NCBI GenBank assembly: GCA_934307185.1
Contig: CAKRCJ010000141.1
Span: 1-6,220, forward strand
Reading direction: 5' to 3'
Length of the DNA: 6,220 nucleotides
From: an uncultured Roseburia sp.
GTDB lineage: Bacteria; Bacillota; Clostridia; Lachnospirales; Lachnospiraceae
This document shows positions 5,883 through 6,220 of the stretch, piece by piece (the first letter of the stretch is position 1; every line of letters starts with the position of its first letter). The position numbers and the translations under genes are program-made. The notes below the pieces were generated by a model. It was not told where the DNA came from. It saw only the letters and a list, made by a program, of their open reading frames with translations, and made no database searches.

Positions 5883-6220
5883 TTATTGTAGCACTGTTTG
5901 TGTATTCTGGCAAGAGTCATCCACTGTTTCTTTGTTTTTTGGAAGCTTTGAAATTTTAACCTTCCGAATCATTTTATTCTCAACAGTCAACACTTCAAAA
6001 TGATATCCGAATGCATCTGTCTCAAACTTCTCATTATTGCTCGGGATACGGTCAAAAAGCGAAATCAACAGTCCGTTTAACGTTTCAAACTCCTCCGCCT
6101 CGGAGATATCCGCCTGTAAAACCTCAAGTGCTTCTTCGGCTGGTGTCATACCATCCATAATGTAACTTCCATCTGGAAGCTTTTCAATCATTGTCTCTTC
6201 TTCGTCGTGTTCATCTTCAA
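5883..6220 (-). CDS. HlyC/CorC-family (hemolysin-type) protein, C-terminal end only
   Basis: C-terminal 111 residues of a protein whose 5' part lies beyond the right edge. The frame stays open to 6220: EDEHDEEETMIEKLPDGS runs through the apparent ATG at 6191, so that Met is internal. The stretch matches the transporter-associated CorC/HlyC domain: DGSYIMDGMTPAEEALEVL, then FETLNGLLISLFDRIP, and the closing strands YHFEVLTVENKMIRKVKI. In this family the domain follows an N-terminal membrane region (DUF21/CNNM-like) and two CBS domains, and members are linked to Mg2+/Co2+ efflux; the hemolysin name is historical. The last 16 or so residues (NKETVDDSCQNTQTVLQ) form a polar tail. Ion specificity cannot be judged here. 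It lies upstream of yebC in the same direction. Confidence 0.88.
   Translation of the reverse strand, partial: EDEHDEEETMIEKLPDGSYIMDGMTPAEEALEVLQADISEAEEFETLNGLLISLFDRIPSNNEKFETDAFGYHFEVLTVENKMIRKVKISKLPKNKETVDDSCQNTQTVLQ

Noticed and set aside
6189..6191. ATG at 6191 as the true start of a small 102-residue gene
   Set aside because: The frame is open upstream to the window edge, with residues (EDEHDEEE) that fit the CorC/HlyC family just before the domain. No Shine-Dalgarno is convincing in that context, so the gene is a partial longer one.
1..6220. CRISPR array, tRNA or rRNA genes, insertion sequence, prophage or toxin-antitoxin genes
   Set aside because: No spaced direct repeats, tRNA-like cloverleaf, transposase motifs or unassigned small gene pairs were seen. 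Coding regions cover nearly everything with housekeeping families.

Overview
The window looks like a core-genome segment of an AT-rich, low-GC Gram-positive anaerobe, most likely a clostridium of the Lachnospiraceae type. This is inferred from protein style and gene order, not from a search. Strong GGAGG-type ribosome binding sites, a TTG start and a tepA-like gene close to ftsK/spoIIIE (as in Bacillus) all fit. Every gene I can support lies on the minus strand, so the window reads from right to left. The plus-strand ORFs are shadows.

Reading in the direction of transcription: (1) 6220-5883 is the C-terminal end of a HlyC/CorC (hemolysin-type, CBS/transporter-associated) membrane protein. (2) 5816-5088 is yebC, a YebC/TACO1-family translation factor, probably co-transcribed with the gene before it. 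(3) A long nested hairpin at 5017-5084 closes that unit. (4) 4928-3471 is glgA, an ADP-glucose-type glycogen synthase, with its own leader, a weak promoter candidate and a perfect dyad upstream. No other glycogen gene is visible. (5) A bulged hairpin at 3390-3439 follows glgA. Its arms also carry a candidate -35/-10 pair with 17-bp spacing for the next gene. (6) 3374-2676 is a ClpP-like (TepA-type) protein. (7) An intergenic stretch has a perfect TATAAT and a leader hairpin. (8) 2582-1677 is uppP (bacA), undecaprenyl-diphosphatase. (9) 1652-1 is the N-terminal 550 residues of an FtsK/SpoIIIE DNA translocase, cut off by the window edge just before the Walker A motif is expected.

The tepA-uppP-ftsK run groups envelope and division functions: a ClpP-like protein, recycling of the undecaprenyl carrier for wall synthesis, and chromosome pumping at the septum. 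glgA is a stand-alone metabolic gene. No mobile element, CRISPR array, RNA gene or unknown multi-gene system is visible. The most interesting signals are regulatory: the promoter candidate embedded in the glgA/tepA hairpin, the uppP leader hairpin, and the dyad upstream of glgA. All protein-coding genes have recognisable families, and no intergenic gap exceeds about 160 bases.
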